Assembly (NCBI GenBank): GCA_016717595.1
Contig: JADKFE010000040.1
Location: forward strand, 1 to 55,147
DNA length: 55,147 nt
DNA from: Deltaproteobacteria bacterium
GTDB taxonomy: Bacteria > Myxococcota_A > UBA796 > CAJQPC01
Reading direction: 5' to 3'
The position numbers and the translations under genes were made by a program. The number at the start of each line of letters is the position of its first letter. Within the stretch, counting starts at the first letter, position 1. Of this stretch, positions 45,496 to 54,700 are shown piece by piece. The notes beneath the pieces were generated by a model, which ran no database searches, was not told where the DNA came from, and saw only the letters and a list, made by a program, of their open reading frames with translations.

Positions 45496-46128
45496 CTAAC
45501 GCTCAAAGCGCGGCAGGTTGTCGCGCACGGTGTCTTCTCCCTCGTTGAACAGCAGCTCGCGGATGAAGAAGCGGTAAGCCGGGGCGAAGGCGCGCTCGGC
45601 GGTCTTCACGGCGGCGGAGAGGGTGTCGCGGGCGGCGTCGGCGGCCTCCTCGGCGCGCACGAGGCGCTTCATCTCCTCGTGGGCGGCCTTGAACTCCTCA
45701 TAGGCGTTCTTGGGCAAGGAGAGGTCGGCGCGGGCGTCGGTGAGGGCGAAGAAGCGGTCCAGCGTCGCCACCTGATCGGCGTCGGGCCGCGCGAAGAGCA
45801 GGTTCGGGGCCTCGCCGCCCCAGCTCTGGCGAAGCTCGCCGAGCACGGCCTCGCCGCCCTCGCGGTACTTCACGGCCTGGATGAACGCCATGCCTTTGCG
45901 GTCGCAGGCCGTATCGGCCACGTCCCGGGCGGCGCGGGCGGCGTCTTGGGCGCTGATGCCCGCGCGATGGTTGGCCACCGCGTCCACATACGCCCGGGCG
46001 AGGGCCTCCAACGCGCCCTGCACCCGCGCGACGAGGGCGGCGGGGGCGCTGGGGAGGCTGAGGAGCGCCAAGAGCGCCTCGGCCACGATCAGGAACTCTG
46101 CCGCCGAGCGCGGGTAGTACGAGAACAT
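45496..46128 (-). CDS. Helical protein of unknown function
   Basis: A 210-residue protein. I use ATG 46128, with GGAGG ten bases upstream, rather than 46197, which adds a poorly structured head. It is almost wholly alpha-helical and rich in Ala, Glu and Arg, with helices such as AAEFLIVAEALLALLSL, ARARDVADTAC-like segments and AAVKTAERAFAPAYRFF; no signal peptide or membrane helix. It ends with RELLFNEGEDTVRDNLPRF. I do not recognise the family. It lies beside the 41-bp repeat, its stop four bases from the last unit, and is divergent from the second decayed ATPase gene by 141 bases. Confidence 0.7.
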   Translation of the reverse strand: MFSYYPRSAAEFLIVAEALLALLSLPSAPAALVARVQGALEALARAYVDAVANHRAGISAQDAARAARDVADTACDRKGMAFIQAVKYREGGEAVLGELRQSWGGEAPNLLFARPDADQVATLDRFFALTDARADLSLPKNAYEEFKAAHEEMKRLVRAEEAADAARDTLSAAVKTAERAFAPAYRFFIRELLFNEGEDTVRDNLPRFER

Positions 46129-46269
46129 CGTCGTTGATCCTCCGCTGTGGTTGTCGTAGACGGCATGAGCGTAGGAGCTGGGGCGGGGAGGGGTCAAAGG
46201 GGAATCGTCAGAAACTTGTCAAGGGTGCTCGGCGGGGCGTTGGCGTGCTTGGGCTGATAAGATGCGCGG

Positions 46270-47351
46270 ATGCTCAAACAGGTCCAGCTCAAGAACATCA
46301 AGTCCCTCGCGGACGTGACCATCGACCTCGCGCCGTTTACCGTGCTCGTCGGGCCCAACGGGTGCGGGAAGTCTACGGTGTTGGATCAGGTGGACCGGCT
46401 GTGCGTCGCGTCGCGGCCGATGCCGGTGCGCCAGTACTCGATCGGGAACCTGCACTACTTCCTTGAGGACGTGGAGGAGGAGCGGCGCAGCGCCGCGGGG
46501 ATGGGGCGATGCTCTGGCGAGCCCAGACCGAGGACACGGCGCTGCCGTGGAGCTAACCCATGGGGTCTCCCCCTCCTACTTGCGCGTGGCGATGCGGGCG
46601 CAAGCCGGTGACCGCGCCGCGCGGCTCACGGATGAGACGGGGTCCGGCAGCGAGGTGGGCTACATGAAGGTGATGGAGCTGCTCGCCGCCAAGTTCAACT
46701 GGCGGAGCCTCCGCCTGCGGTTTGACCGTGATGACCTCGCGGCCCCCGCGCCCGTCGTCGAGCGCGTCGACCTGGACCCTTCAGGCTATGGCCTCGCCCC
46801 GCTCTTGGTCGACATTCGCCTGAACGACTCCGAGCGGTTTGAGCGGATCGAGCGCGATCTCCGCGCTGTGGTCCCGCAGTTTGAGCGGCTGTACTTTCGC
46901 AGAGGGCGCTGCCACGCCCCGAAGGACGGGACGACCGCCGTCGGCTACGCCTTGATCCCTTCCAGGGGAGCGCGTCCCAGCCAAACACGCCAGCGAGGGC
47001 ACGCTCTTCGCGCTCGGCCTGCTCACGGCGGTCCACGCCCACGAGCTGCCGAACCTCGTGCTCATCGACGACATCGACCACGGCCTGCACCTCTCTGCGC
47101 AGTACACGCTGATCAAAGCTCTGCGCGGCGTGATGGCGGCGCGGCCCGAGCTGCAGATCGTCTGCACCAGCCACGCCCCGGTCCTGCTCGACAGCTTCGA
47201 GGTGGACGAGGTGCGGGTGATGGCCTTGGACAAGGACGGCGCGACGCGGGTGAGGCCGCTCGCTGAGCTGCCCGAGCTGGCGCGGTATCGCAGCATGGGC
47301 ACCGGGGAGCTGTGGGCCAACTTCGGCGAGGACTGGGTGCTCGATGGCTGA
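46270..47351 (+). pseudogene. Broken AAA ATPase, second defence-type pair
   Basis: ATG 46270 starts MLKQVQLKNIKSLADV with Walker A GPNGCGKST (about residues 28-36), typical of SMC-like AAA_15/AAA_21 ATPases. The frame shifts near 46500; another frame carries VELTHGVSPSYLRVAM and FNWRSLRLRFDRDD, up to about 46965, where it shifts again to VPAKHASEGTLFALGLL (signature Ser-Glu-Gly-Thr) and Walker B NLVLIDDIDHGLHL, then CTSHAPVLLD and the ending GELWANFGEDWVLDG at 47351. Two frameshifts break it, but every motif survives. Its stop overlaps the next ATG. Different in sequence from the ATPase at 2323, so it is not a simple duplicate. Confidence 0.78.
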
Positions 47352-47783
47352 GCGTCCCCTGCGGATCGCCATTGTCTGCGAAGACAAGGCGCACCTGCAC
47401 ATCATCCAGGCCGTCGCCGACGCCGTGGTCCGGCGCGGCCGCCCGCCGAGCGCCCTGGACAGTGCGGCGCTGGCTTTCTCAAGACGGTCAGCCGACCCGG
47501 AAGCTCAAGGACGTATCGCGAGAGCTCCGTGAGAAGCGGATGCCGTCGGGGCGCCCGCGCCATCGTACGCGCCGCACCCAAGGCGCTCCAGAGCGTGACG
47601 CGGCGCCGATCCACGCCTGCGAGCTGCTCTGAAGAGCTCGACCTGACGCCCTGATCGTCTCACCGACGCGACAACGCCGGAGACCGCCGCGTCCCCCCGC
47701 ACCCTCAAACGGCACACGGGCTGCGGCCTCGCCCCCTTCGTCGAGGCCCTAGAGAGAGACTACGCCCCCGCCGTCGTGCCCTG
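47344..47783 (+). pseudogene. Broken Toprim-like partner of the second ATPase
   Basis: ATG 47344 overlaps the ATPase end. It begins LRIAIVCEDKAHLHIIQAVADAVVRR, where an acidic Glu-Asp after a hydrophobic strand fits the first motif of Toprim-type nuclease partners of AAA ATPases. The frame ends after 62 residues, and the remaining text is scattered, with a recognisable family end FVEALERDYAPAVVP closing at 47783. The middle third is missing or out of frame, so it cannot be functional. The 3' end overlaps the convergent DUF4157 gene by 24 bases. Confidence 0.55.
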
Positions 47784-49037
47784 AGCGGAGGGCCCACCCA
47801 CCACGCTCATCCCCGGCGGCGCCTGACCCGGCACCCCCTGGCTGTTCGCCGCGACGAGCTCACTGCGCTTCACCCAGCCCAAGGGGTTTGGCGCCTCACC
47901 TTGGTTCTGCGTGGCCTGGGCCACACGCACGTAGACCTCTTCGCCCTCTTGGCGCTGGTCCAGAATGGTCAGCTCTACGCCCACGGGCACGGGGGTCGAG
48001 GGCTCCTTGGGCTGGAGATCTTCGTCGAGCACGAGCGCCGAGGGATCTTGGCAGATGAGGCGCTCACCCTGGCCCTGACCGCCGCCCGGCGCGCCCGGCG
48101 CCTGCGCCGTGGGGGCCGACTGCGCGGTCTGCGCCGAGAGGCTCACCGTCGCCGACTCCCCGCTCGCCTGGGCCACGCCCGGCGACTCCACCGCCGGGGC
48201 GTCGAGCGCGACGTTCATGCCCCAGCCGCTGTCCACGGCGTCGAGCTGGGGCGCCAAGGCCCGCTCGTTGAAGCTCGCCTCACGCTCGGCGTGGTCCGAG
48301 GGGTCGGAGACGCCGCCCTCGGTGGGCAGGCGGCCCTCGATGGCCTGGGCGACGTGGGTGAGCTCGTGCAACAGCAGGCGGTCGCCGCCGGGCGTGCCGG
48401 GGCTCAGCTCGCCGCTGCCGAAGAAGATGTCGGTGCCGACGGTGAAGGCGTGGGCGTTGAGCGCCCGGGCCAAGGCGCTGACCTCAGCGCCGACGTGAAC
48501 ACGCACATCGCTGAGATCGTGACCAAGCACAGCGCCGAAGCGCTCGGCCTGATCCGAGGCCAAGGGGCTGCCGCCGCCGAGCATCGTCTCCACCCGGCGC
48601 ATCACGTCCGGCGGCGCGTCGCCGTAGGCGTGGCGAAACACGGAGAGCGCCGCGCGCATCACGGCGCTGAGGTTGGCCTCAGACGCGGCGCCTTCAGCGC
48701 GGGCCTCGGCCTCGACGTCCCCGGTGATGACGTCGTTTCCAAGGGCGCCAGCGTCCAAGCTGAGCAGGCCAAGCTCCATCTGGGCGAGGCCCATCGCCTC
48801 CCGCAGCCGCTCCTGAGAGGCGTTCAGCAGACGGTGCTCAGGCGCGACGCCCGCCTCGGTGAGCGCGAGGTCGAGCACGATCACCGGCCCCATGCCGTCG
48901 AGCCCCTGCCCCGCCAAGGCCGCCGCGACGAGCGCCTGGCTGAGCGGAGACGCCGACTGCTCGGCCAGCGCCTCGGGCTTGGTCAACACGGCGGCCTGAA
49001 CCTGACGCTGGGGGCGACGCTGAACGCTGAGGCTCAT
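47760..49037 (-). CDS. DUF4157 (eCIS-core type) zinc-metallopeptidase-like protein with SH3-like tail
   Basis: A 425-residue protein from ATG 49037 (GGAG six bases upstream). Residues about 160-235 are a complete DUF4157 domain: LGHDLSDVRVHVGAE, ALNAHAFTVGTDIFFGSGE, GTPGGDRLLLHELTHVAQ, with zinc motif H224-E-L-T-H228. Ahead of it lies a helical region; behind it an Ala/Ser/Gln linker and a beta-rich domain (PVPVGVELTILDQRQEG, VYVRVAQATQ, NPLGWVKRSEL) resembling a bacterial SH3 domain. DUF4157 is often linked to extracellular contractile injection system cargo or polymorphic toxins, though no tail genes are near. There is no signal peptide, consistent with cargo loading rather than Sec export. 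Confidence 0.85.
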   Translation of the reverse strand: MSLSVQRRPQRQVQAAVLTKPEALAEQSASPLSQALVAAALAGQGLDGMGPVIVLDLALTEAGVAPEHRLLNASQERLREAMGLAQMELGLLSLDAGALGNDVITGDVEAEARAEGAASEANLSAVMRAALSVFRHAYGDAPPDVMRRVETMLGGGSPLASDQAERFGAVLGHDLSDVRVHVGAEVSALARALNAHAFTVGTDIFFGSGELSPGTPGGDRLLLHELTHVAQAIEGRLPTEGGVSDPSDHAEREASFNERALAPQLDAVDSGWGMNVALDAPAVESPGVAQASGESATVSLSAQTAQSAPTAQAPGAPGGGQGQGERLICQDPSALVLDEDLQPKEPSTPVPVGVELTILDQRQEGEEVYVRVAQATQNQGEAPNPLGWVKRSELVAANSQGVPGQAPPGMSVVGGPSAQGTTAGA

Positions 49038-49069
49038 GGGGGGCTCCACGGGGGTGAGCGGGAGCGCAG

Positions 49070-49075
49070 AGTATA
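49070..49075 (-). promoter_or_regulatory. Possible -10 of the DUF4157 gene
   Basis: TATACT on the minus strand, 33 bases upstream of ATG 49037. The -35 (TCAGAT-like) is poor, so this is a low-confidence call. Confidence 0.3.
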
Positions 49076-49223
49076 CCGCGGGCCTCGCAGAATCTGACGG
49101 CATTTCGTCGGGCCGGACGCCGCTGGGTCGTGCCGCCTGCGCTGGGGCCGCGCCGTCGCCGTTTTTCCCCCTGGCCTCGCCGAGGCCACAGCGCCGGGGC
49201 CCCCGGTCCATTAAGCTTGCAGG

Positions 49224-50540
49224 ATGTTCCCGGCCCTCCTCACGCTGATGACCTTGGCCTGTGACGCCCCCGCGCCCGCGCCGCGGAGCTTCGACGACGC
49301 CGCGCCGGACACGGTGATCTTGGTGATCGGCTGCACCCTTCGCGCCGATCGCCTGGGCAGCTACGGCAACCCCCGGGAGACCAGCCCCACCCTCGACCGG
49401 CTCGCCGCCGAGGGCGCCCGGGTAGAGCAGCTCGTCTCCAACGCGCCCTGGACCCGCCCCGCCCTCGCCGCGCTCACCACGGGCCGCTACCCCCTGAGCC
49501 TGGGCATCGACGACCCCAAGCACGGCGGCTTCACCAACCGGGGCCTGCACCCCGACGTCGACACCCTCGCCGAGCGCTTCGCCGCCGCGGGCTACACCAC
49601 CCTCGGCGCCACGGCGAACCCCAACGCCAACACCGTGTTCGGGCTCAACCAAGGCTTCACCACCTACCAAGAGGCCACGGGCCTGTGGCGCGACGACCGC
49701 CGAAAGGTCGCCGGTGAAGACGTCGTCGCGGCTTGGGCCCAAGAGGCCGCCAAGGTCACAGGCAAACTCTTTGGCCAGCTCGTGCTGGTGGACACCCACA
49801 AGCCCCTCGCCGAGGCCCGCCGCCAGCGCCTCAGCCTGGGCCTCGGCGCCCTCTTTTGGCCGACGGACCTCGACCGCTACGACGCCGCCCTGCTCGTGCT
49901 CGACGCGGCGATCCGCAGCTTGGACGAGGCGCTCGGCGCCATGGGCCGCGGCGGGCGGCTCCTGTTTGTGGTCGGTGACCACGGCGAGGGCCTCTACACC
50001 CCGGTGAAGGCCGGAAAAGCCCACGGGCGCTACCTCTACGACGCGAACCTCAACGTGCCCTGGATCGCCCACGGCCCCGGCGTGAAGCCCGGCGCCGTCG
50101 TCGGCGGCCTCACCCAGTCCATCGACGTCGGGCCGACGCTCTTGGACCTCGCGGGCCTGCCCCCCTCCGAGCGTATGCACGGGCGCTCCCAAGGCGCGGC
50201 CCTGCGCGGCGGCCTCGACGCCGACAACCCCTGGCTGTTCTCCGAGACCTACTTCGGCCCCGAGCACAAAGCCCGGCTCACCACCCCCGAGTGGACGTAC
50301 CTGCGCAACCACCGCCTGCCGGTGACCTCACCCAAAGGTGAAGAGCTGTACCGCGCCCGCGACCCGCTCCAGGGCGAAGACGTCTCCCACCGCGAACAAG
50401 CGGCCCTGCGCGCCTTGCGGGCCCAGTCCGAGGCGCTCCAGGTCCGCCTCACCGCCGAGCAGCAGATCTGGGAGATTCAAGGCGTGAGCGACGAGGTCAA
50501 GGAGCAGCTCCAGCAGCTCGGCTATGTTGAGCCTGAATAA
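49224..50540 (+). CDS. Sulfatase-superfamily lipoprotein lacking a key metal ligand
   Basis: A 438-residue protein with lipobox MTLA-C13. The alkaline-phosphatase-superfamily fold is clear: VILVIGCTLRADRLGSYGN, APWTRPALAALTTGRYP, VVGDHGEGLYTP, GKAHGRYLYDANLNVPWIAHGPG and SIDVGPTLLDLAGLP. In active enzymes the first motif reads VDTLRAD, and its Asp binds Ca2+; here C37 replaces it. The usual Cys or Ser modified to formylglycine is T76 in PWTRPA. DPHxPY is replaced by VDTHKPLAE. With both the ligand and the nucleophile changed it may be a non-catalytic or phospho-type member. It is followed after 13 bases by the dihaem peroxidase. Confidence 0.82.
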   Translation: MFPALLTLMTLACDAPAPAPRSFDDAAPDTVILVIGCTLRADRLGSYGNPRETSPTLDRLAAEGARVEQLVSNAPWTRPALAALTTGRYPLSLGIDDPKHGGFTNRGLHPDVDTLAERFAAAGYTTLGATANPNANTVFGLNQGFTTYQEATGLWRDDRRKVAGEDVVAAWAQEAAKVTGKLFGQLVLVDTHKPLAEARRQRLSLGLGALFWPTDLDRYDAALLVLDAAIRSLDEALGAMGRGGRLLFVVGDHGEGLYTPVKAGKAHGRYLYDANLNVPWIAHGPGVKPGAVVGGLTQSIDVGPTLLDLAGLPPSERMHGRSQGAALRGGLDADNPWLFSETYFGPEHKARLTTPEWTYLRNHRLPVTSPKGEELYRARDPLQGEDVSHREQAALRALRAQSEALQVRLTAEQQIWEIQGVSDEVKEQLQQLGYVEPE

Positions 50541-50553
50541 ACCGGAGGAGACG

Positions 50554-51778
50554 ATGCGTTCCGCGGCCCTCGCCCTCAGCCTGCTCGCCGCCTGCGGCTC
50601 GACCGACGACGACGACCCCTGGGCGCCGTTCTCCCCTACACTTCAAGACCGGGTGATCGGCCTCGTCCGCCAAGACGCCCCGCCCGCCGACCCCACCAAC
50701 GCCTACGCCGAGCGCGCCGACGCCGCGGCGCTTGGGCAGTTCTTGTACTTCGACCCCCGGCTGAGCGCGGGCTATCTCCGCGCCGACGCCCAAGCCAAAG
50801 ACGTCTCCTGCGCCACCTGCCACGCCGGAGACCTGGGCCTCGCCGACGGCCTCGCCCTCGCCGTCGGCCAGGCCGAGGTCACCCGCAACGCCCCGACCGT
50901 GCTCAACACCGCCTTCAACCGCTGGTTTTTCTGGGACGGCCGCGCCGACTCCCACTGGTCCCAGGCGCTGGGCCCCCTGGAGAACCCCTTAGAGCACGGC
51001 GTGAGCCGCGAAGAGGTCGTGGCGTTTGTGTCGGATGAGCCCGAGCTCGCCGCCGCCTACACATCCGTCTTCGGCCAGAGCCCCGCCGCCGAGGCCGACC
51101 CCGACCGCGTCTTCGTGAACGTCGGCAAGGCCATCGCGGCCTATGAGCGCCTGCTCGTGACCGGCGACGCCCCCTTAGACACCTTCGCCCGGGCCATGGC
51201 CGCCGGAGACACCGCGGCGATGTCGGCGGCGCTCTCCCCCGAGGCCCGCGAGGGCCTGGCGCTGTTTGTGGGTGAGGCCCGCTGCCACCTCTGCCACGCC
51301 GGGCCCAACCTCACCGACCTAGAGTTCCACAACATCGGCCTGAGCGTGAGCGACGACGGCCTCAAGGACCGCCGCGACGGCCTCGCCGTGGTGCTCAGCG
51401 ACCCGTTCAACGGCGCCGGGGCCTACTCCGACGACCCGGCCTTCGGCGCCCGCAAGCTCGCCAACCTCAAGGCGTTTGAGGCCGATGACCCCGACGGCGA
51501 GCACCTCGACGGCCAGTTCAAGACGCCGAACCTGCGCGCGGTCGCGCTCACCGCGCCGTACATGCACGACGGGCGTTTTGAGACCTTGGCCGAGGTCTTG
51601 GAGCACTACAACGAGCTGCCGCCCCAGAGCCTTAGACGGCCACCGCGAAGAGACGCTCCTGCCCCTGGACCTCAGCGCCGCGGATCTGGCGGCGCTGGAG
51701 GCGTTCTTGGAGGAGGGCCTCGCCGCGGAGCTGCCCTCGGTGAGCCTGCTCACGGCGCCGGATTCACCGACGCCGTGA
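50554..51778 (+). CDS. Dihaem cytochrome-c peroxidase/MauG-type lipoprotein (one frameshift)
   Basis: ATG 50554 has GGAGGAGACG in front. Lipobox LLAA-C14. Two haem c sites, C86-A-T-C-H90 and C244-H-L-C-H248, with FDPRLSAGYLRA and FNRWFFWDGRADSHWSQALGPLENPLEHG between them, give the bacterial cytochrome-c peroxidase pattern; FKTPNLRAVALTAPYMHDGRFETL is the later conserved block. Near 51630 the frame is lost: an extra C in AGCCTTAGAC takes it out of the true end LDGHREETLLPLDLS, which continues to 51778. The total length is 3n+1. The product would reduce H2O2 in the periplasm, or oxidise a protein as in MauG. It may be coupled to the upstream sulfatase-like gene. Confidence 0.87.
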
Positions 51779-51788
51779 GCGGTCGGGC

Positions 51789-54700
51789 TTAGAGGCCGCC
51801 GCCAAACAGCGTGTAGACCTTCCCGGCGCCGTACGCGCCGACGAGGAGGTCCTCAGCGCCGTCGCTATCGGCGTCGATGTTGTGGCTGTTGCGCCCGACG
51901 TAGCCATACGAGGTCGTGCCGGTGAAGGTGGCGTCGGCGGCCGTGGCCGAGACGCTGCCCGAGAGCGGCCCGTAGAAGACGTACATCGCGCCCACGGAGT
52001 AGGTCGAGCCGCTGTCCACGCCGGTGGCCCCGGCGTACACGTCGCTGTAGCCGTCGCCGTTCACGTCGAGGCCGCCCACGGAGCCGCCGAGGGCGTCGCT
52101 CGCCGTCTTGCCGCACATCGTCGCCGCCGCCGCGCTCGTGGCGGCCTTGGCGCCGGAGAGCCGCGTGGACCCGCCGTGGATGAGGTAGGCGCAGCCGACG
52201 TCCGTGGTGCTGCCGCTGTCTACACCAACGCCGCCGAGCACGAGGTCGTCATACCCGTCGCCGTTCACGTCCCCTGCGCTCTCTGGGGCCTCGCCGACGT
52301 AGTCATACGCCGTCCCGCCGGTGAAGCTCGCGTTGGCGAAGGCGACGCTGAACGAGATGCTCGTGCTCAGGGTGCCCGCCGTCCCATAGAAGACGTAGGC
52401 GCTGCCGATGGAGTAGGTGGTGCCGGAGTCGATGTATTTTGAGCCCGCGACGAGGTCGTTGTAGCCGTCGCCGTCCAGGTCGATAGGCCCGGCGATGGAG
52501 TGCAGATCGCCCATGTAGTCGCTCGACAAGACGCCGGTGATGGTCAGCTTCGCGGCGGTGGTCACCGTAGACATGCCTGAGAAGCGCGTCGCCGAGCCGG
52601 GGATGATGTACACCGCGCCCGCCGAGGAGGCCGGGGAGTCCGTGCCCCAGGCGCCGACGGCGAGCTCATCGTAGCCGTCACCGTTCACGTCGCCGATGAA
52701 CTTCACGACGTCGCCGAGGTAGTCGCTGGAGGTCGCCCCGGCGAAGCTCGCGTCCAGCGCCGCGATGGAGGTGTTGCCCGAGAGCTTCGCGGCGCGCCCG
52801 TACCGCAGGCCCACAAGACCCGCGCTTGAGCGAGACGAGGGGTCGTAGCTATACGCGCCGATCGCGACCTCATCGTACCCGTCGCCGTCCATGTCACCGC
52901 CCGCCGCCAAGGCCCGGCCCGCGTAGTCAGTAGCTCACCGCGCCGTCGATGGTCGCGTCGTACGCCGTGGTGACCGTACGATCGGCGGTGAACGGACCGT
53001 AGAGGATGTAGCTGCGCCCGGCGGAGGAGGCCGAGCCGACGGTGGTGTTGTAGGCGCCGATCACGAGGTCGTCGTAGCCGTCGCCGTTGAGGTCACCCGC
53101 GCCGAGCTCATAGCCGAGGTACGCCGAGGAGGAGGAGTCGGAGAGGGTCACGTTCGCGTCGGTCACCGAGAGGGTGCCCGAGATGCCGCAGCCCATGGCG
53201 TCGCCGGAGCAGTCCTCGTCGATGCCGGTGTTGCAGACCTCAACACCATCTGGGCTCACCGCGGCGAGGCTGTCGTCACAGTCGCCGTCGAGGGTGGAGA
53301 TAGCCGGGAGCGCGCGCAGCATCAGGCCGGTGCCGTCGAGGCCGAAGCCGTCGCTGTCCGCGTCGAGGTAGACGGCGACGCCGTCGCTGGTGTCTACGGA
53401 GGGGTCGGCGTCTTCAGTGAGCCCATCACAGTCGTTGTCCAGGCCGCTGTCGCAGACCTCGGTGGCGCTGGGGTTCACCGCGGCGCGGAGGTCGTCGCAG
53501 TCGGTCTTGTCGGCGACGTAGCCCGAGGGCGCGTCGCAGGCTTTGGTGCTGTAGCGGCTGCCGCCGTAGCTGTCGCCGTCGGCGTCGGCGTACCAGGTGG
53601 AGAGGCCGCTGACGCCGGAGTCGTCGTCGTCGGTCAACCCGTCACAGTCGTTGTCGAGCTCATCACAGGTCTCGGCGGCGCCGGGGTAGATCGCCGCATC
53701 AGCGCTGTCACAGTCGCCGCCATCGGCGACGTAGCCCGCGGGCTCTACACAGGCCGTCACCGCAGCCCCGGCGCTGTCGCCGAAGCCGTCGCCGTCGTCA
53801 TCGGGCAGCCAGGCCGAGCCCTCCCCCGAGGCCAAGGTGTCGTCATCGTCGGTGAGGCTGTCGCAGTCGTTGTCGGCGCCGTCACAGAGCTCGTCGGCGG
53901 CGGGGTTCACGTCGTCGCGGAGATCGTCGCAGTCCGTGACGTCGGCGACGTAGCCCGAGGGCGCCTCGCAGGACGAGACGGTGAACCGCGCGCCGCCGTA
54001 GCCGTCGGCGTCGCTGTCGCCGTACCAGCGGGTGAGCCCGACGCTCACGCTGGAGTCGTCGTCGTCGATCAGGCCGTCGCAGTCGTTGTCGAGCTCGTCG
54101 CAGGCCTCGGTGGCGCCGGGGGAGATGTCGGCGTCGCTCTCGTCACAGTCGCCGCCGACGGAGACCCAGCCCGCGGGCTGGGCGCAGGTCTCCGTGGCGG
54201 TGGCGTCGTCGCCGAAGCCGTCGCCGTCGGCGTCGTCGTACCAGGTGAACACGCTGCTGCTCAGGTCGGGGTCGTCGCCGTCGGCGAGGCCATCGCAGTC
54301 GTTGTCGAGCCCATCGCAGGCCTCGGTGGCGCCGGGGGAGATGGCGGGGTCGCTCTCGTCACAGTCGCCGCCCACAGAGACATACCCCGCGGGCTGGGCG
54401 CAGGACTCGGCGGTCACCGCGTCGTCTCCAAAACCGTCGCTGTCGGCGTCCTCAAACCAGGTGAACACGCTTCCGCTCAGCTCGGGGTCGTCGCCGTCGG
54501 TGAGGCCATCACAGTTGTTGTCGAGGCCGTCGCAGACCTCCTCAGCGCCGGGGGAGATCCCCGCGTCCGCCGTGTCACAGTCGCCGCCTTGGATCACGTA
54601 GCCCTCGGGCTGGTCACAGGACTCCAGCGGGGTCCCGGCGTCGTCCCCATAGCCGTCGCCGTCCACGTCAGGCAGCCAGGTCGCCGAGGAGCCCTCCTCG

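Noticed and set aside
47901..49097. 398-codon plus-strand open frame
   Set aside because: Antisense to the DUF4157 gene, whose domain motifs are clear on the minus strand.
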